Assembly (NCBI GenBank): GCA_026770615.1
Contig: MU631668.1
Span: 20,367-49,394 of the forward strand
Direction of reading: 5' to 3'
From: Pavlovales sp. CCMP2436
Lineage: Eukaryota > Haptophyta > Pavlovophyceae > Pavlovales
DNA length: 29,028 nt
The notes beneath the pieces were generated by a model, which was not told the DNA's origin, searched no databases, and saw only the letters and a program-made list of their open reading frames with translations. How positions within the stretch are numbered: the first letter of the stretch is position 1; the number at the start of each line of letters is the position of its first letter. A program made the translations under genes and the position numbers. Positions 28,566 through 29,028 of the stretch are shown piece after piece.

Positions 28566-29028
28566 GTGAGTCTCCTTACCCCCCCCCTCCCCGCCTCCCC
28601 TTGCTCATCGGTGCTCGGCGCGATCGGTGCTACCCTTGCCTCCCAGAGTCCCCCAGTATAACTAATACCAGATGCCTCGAGCCCCTTTAATGTTATTATT
28701 GTTAATAATAATAATATAAATACCTGCAGCTGGCGCTGGCGATGGCGCAGGGCAGCTGGCATGGGCGGCGCGGTCGCCATTGGGCTCGGAGGTGCGCCCA
28801 CGTCCACTCCCATTCCACCCCCCCCTCTAACGCACGTCTCCATTGAACACTATCCCTTGTATATATATATATATATATATATATAAAGGCGTGGGAGGTG
28901 GTGCAGGGCACGCTGGCATGGCAAGCGTGGGCGCCGGCGGACTTGAAGGTGCGCCTGCGTCCCGCCCCCCTCCCCTCCCCCCCGCGTGTAACTAAAGTCA
29001 CCGTTGAACACTGCCCCCCGTAAAAAAA
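28566..29028 (+). repeat. 156-bp tandem duplication with intron-like sequence
   Basis: GCAGGGCA...CTGGCATGG...GGTGCGCC, followed by a C-rich tract, TAAC and TTGAACACT, occurs from 28747 and again from 28903. An (AT)n microsatellite (28859-28885) ends the first unit. GGTGCGCC looks like a 5' splice site and the C-rich stretch like an intron, so this may be a duplicated exon-intron unit at the window edge. Confidence 0.4.

Overview
This looks like nuclear DNA of a unicellular eukaryotic alga. The best guesses are a haptophyte or a related chromalveolate lineage, inferred from style and not from any marker gene. The supporting signs are GC-rich short exons separated by AT-rich or poly-C-rich spliceosomal introns, an F-box-like protein with 27-residue HEHGCPWD ankyrin-type repeats, and a plant/algal-type J-domain protein. 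Most of the rest is degenerate non-LTR retrotransposons, fold-back elements and MITEs. Nothing looks prokaryotic: there are no operons and no CRISPR array. I found no tRNA or rRNA.

Layout. 1-2.06 kb: short exons of one or more + strand genes, the clearest being a three-exon 3' end at 1301-2059. 2.5-4.05 kb: an intact J-domain gene on the minus strand. 4.3-7.7 kb: 5'-truncated LINE copies, one on + and two on minus, plus tandem repeats. 8.2-9.5 kb: three MITE copies with TA target duplications and other element fragments. 9.48-10.64 kb: a 1.16 kb long inverted repeat. 10.66-17.59 kb: LINE A, a long decayed element (APE endonuclease, reverse transcriptase, RNase H, zinc knuckle, OTU protease). 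17.6-18.8 kb: hairpins, a fold-back element and a 43-bp tandem repeat. 18.9-19.8 and 22.7-23.7 kb: copies of a GC-rich dispersed repeat that is open on both strands. 20.3-21.3 kb: the ankyrin-repeat gene. 21.38-22.35 kb: an AT-rich island between inverted repeats. 23.72-27.89 kb: LINE B, inserted into one of the dispersed repeats with a 6-bp target duplication. 28.1-29.0 kb: exon-like fragments of another gene.

Only two genes look fully intact, the J-domain protein and the ankyrin-repeat protein. They have no evident functional link. The window is best read as a graveyard of nested transposons around a few host genes.

The most unusual signal is a dispersed micro-insertion of about 33-36 bp, present three times. 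Two copies are flanked by 11-12 bp target duplications, and one of these interrupts the LINE A reverse transcriptase frame. Other items worth a second look are the OTU domain in LINE A, its 3' end with three conserved hairpins (one compensatory change), and the AT-rich island, where a 97-codon frame opens only if TGA is read as Trp.
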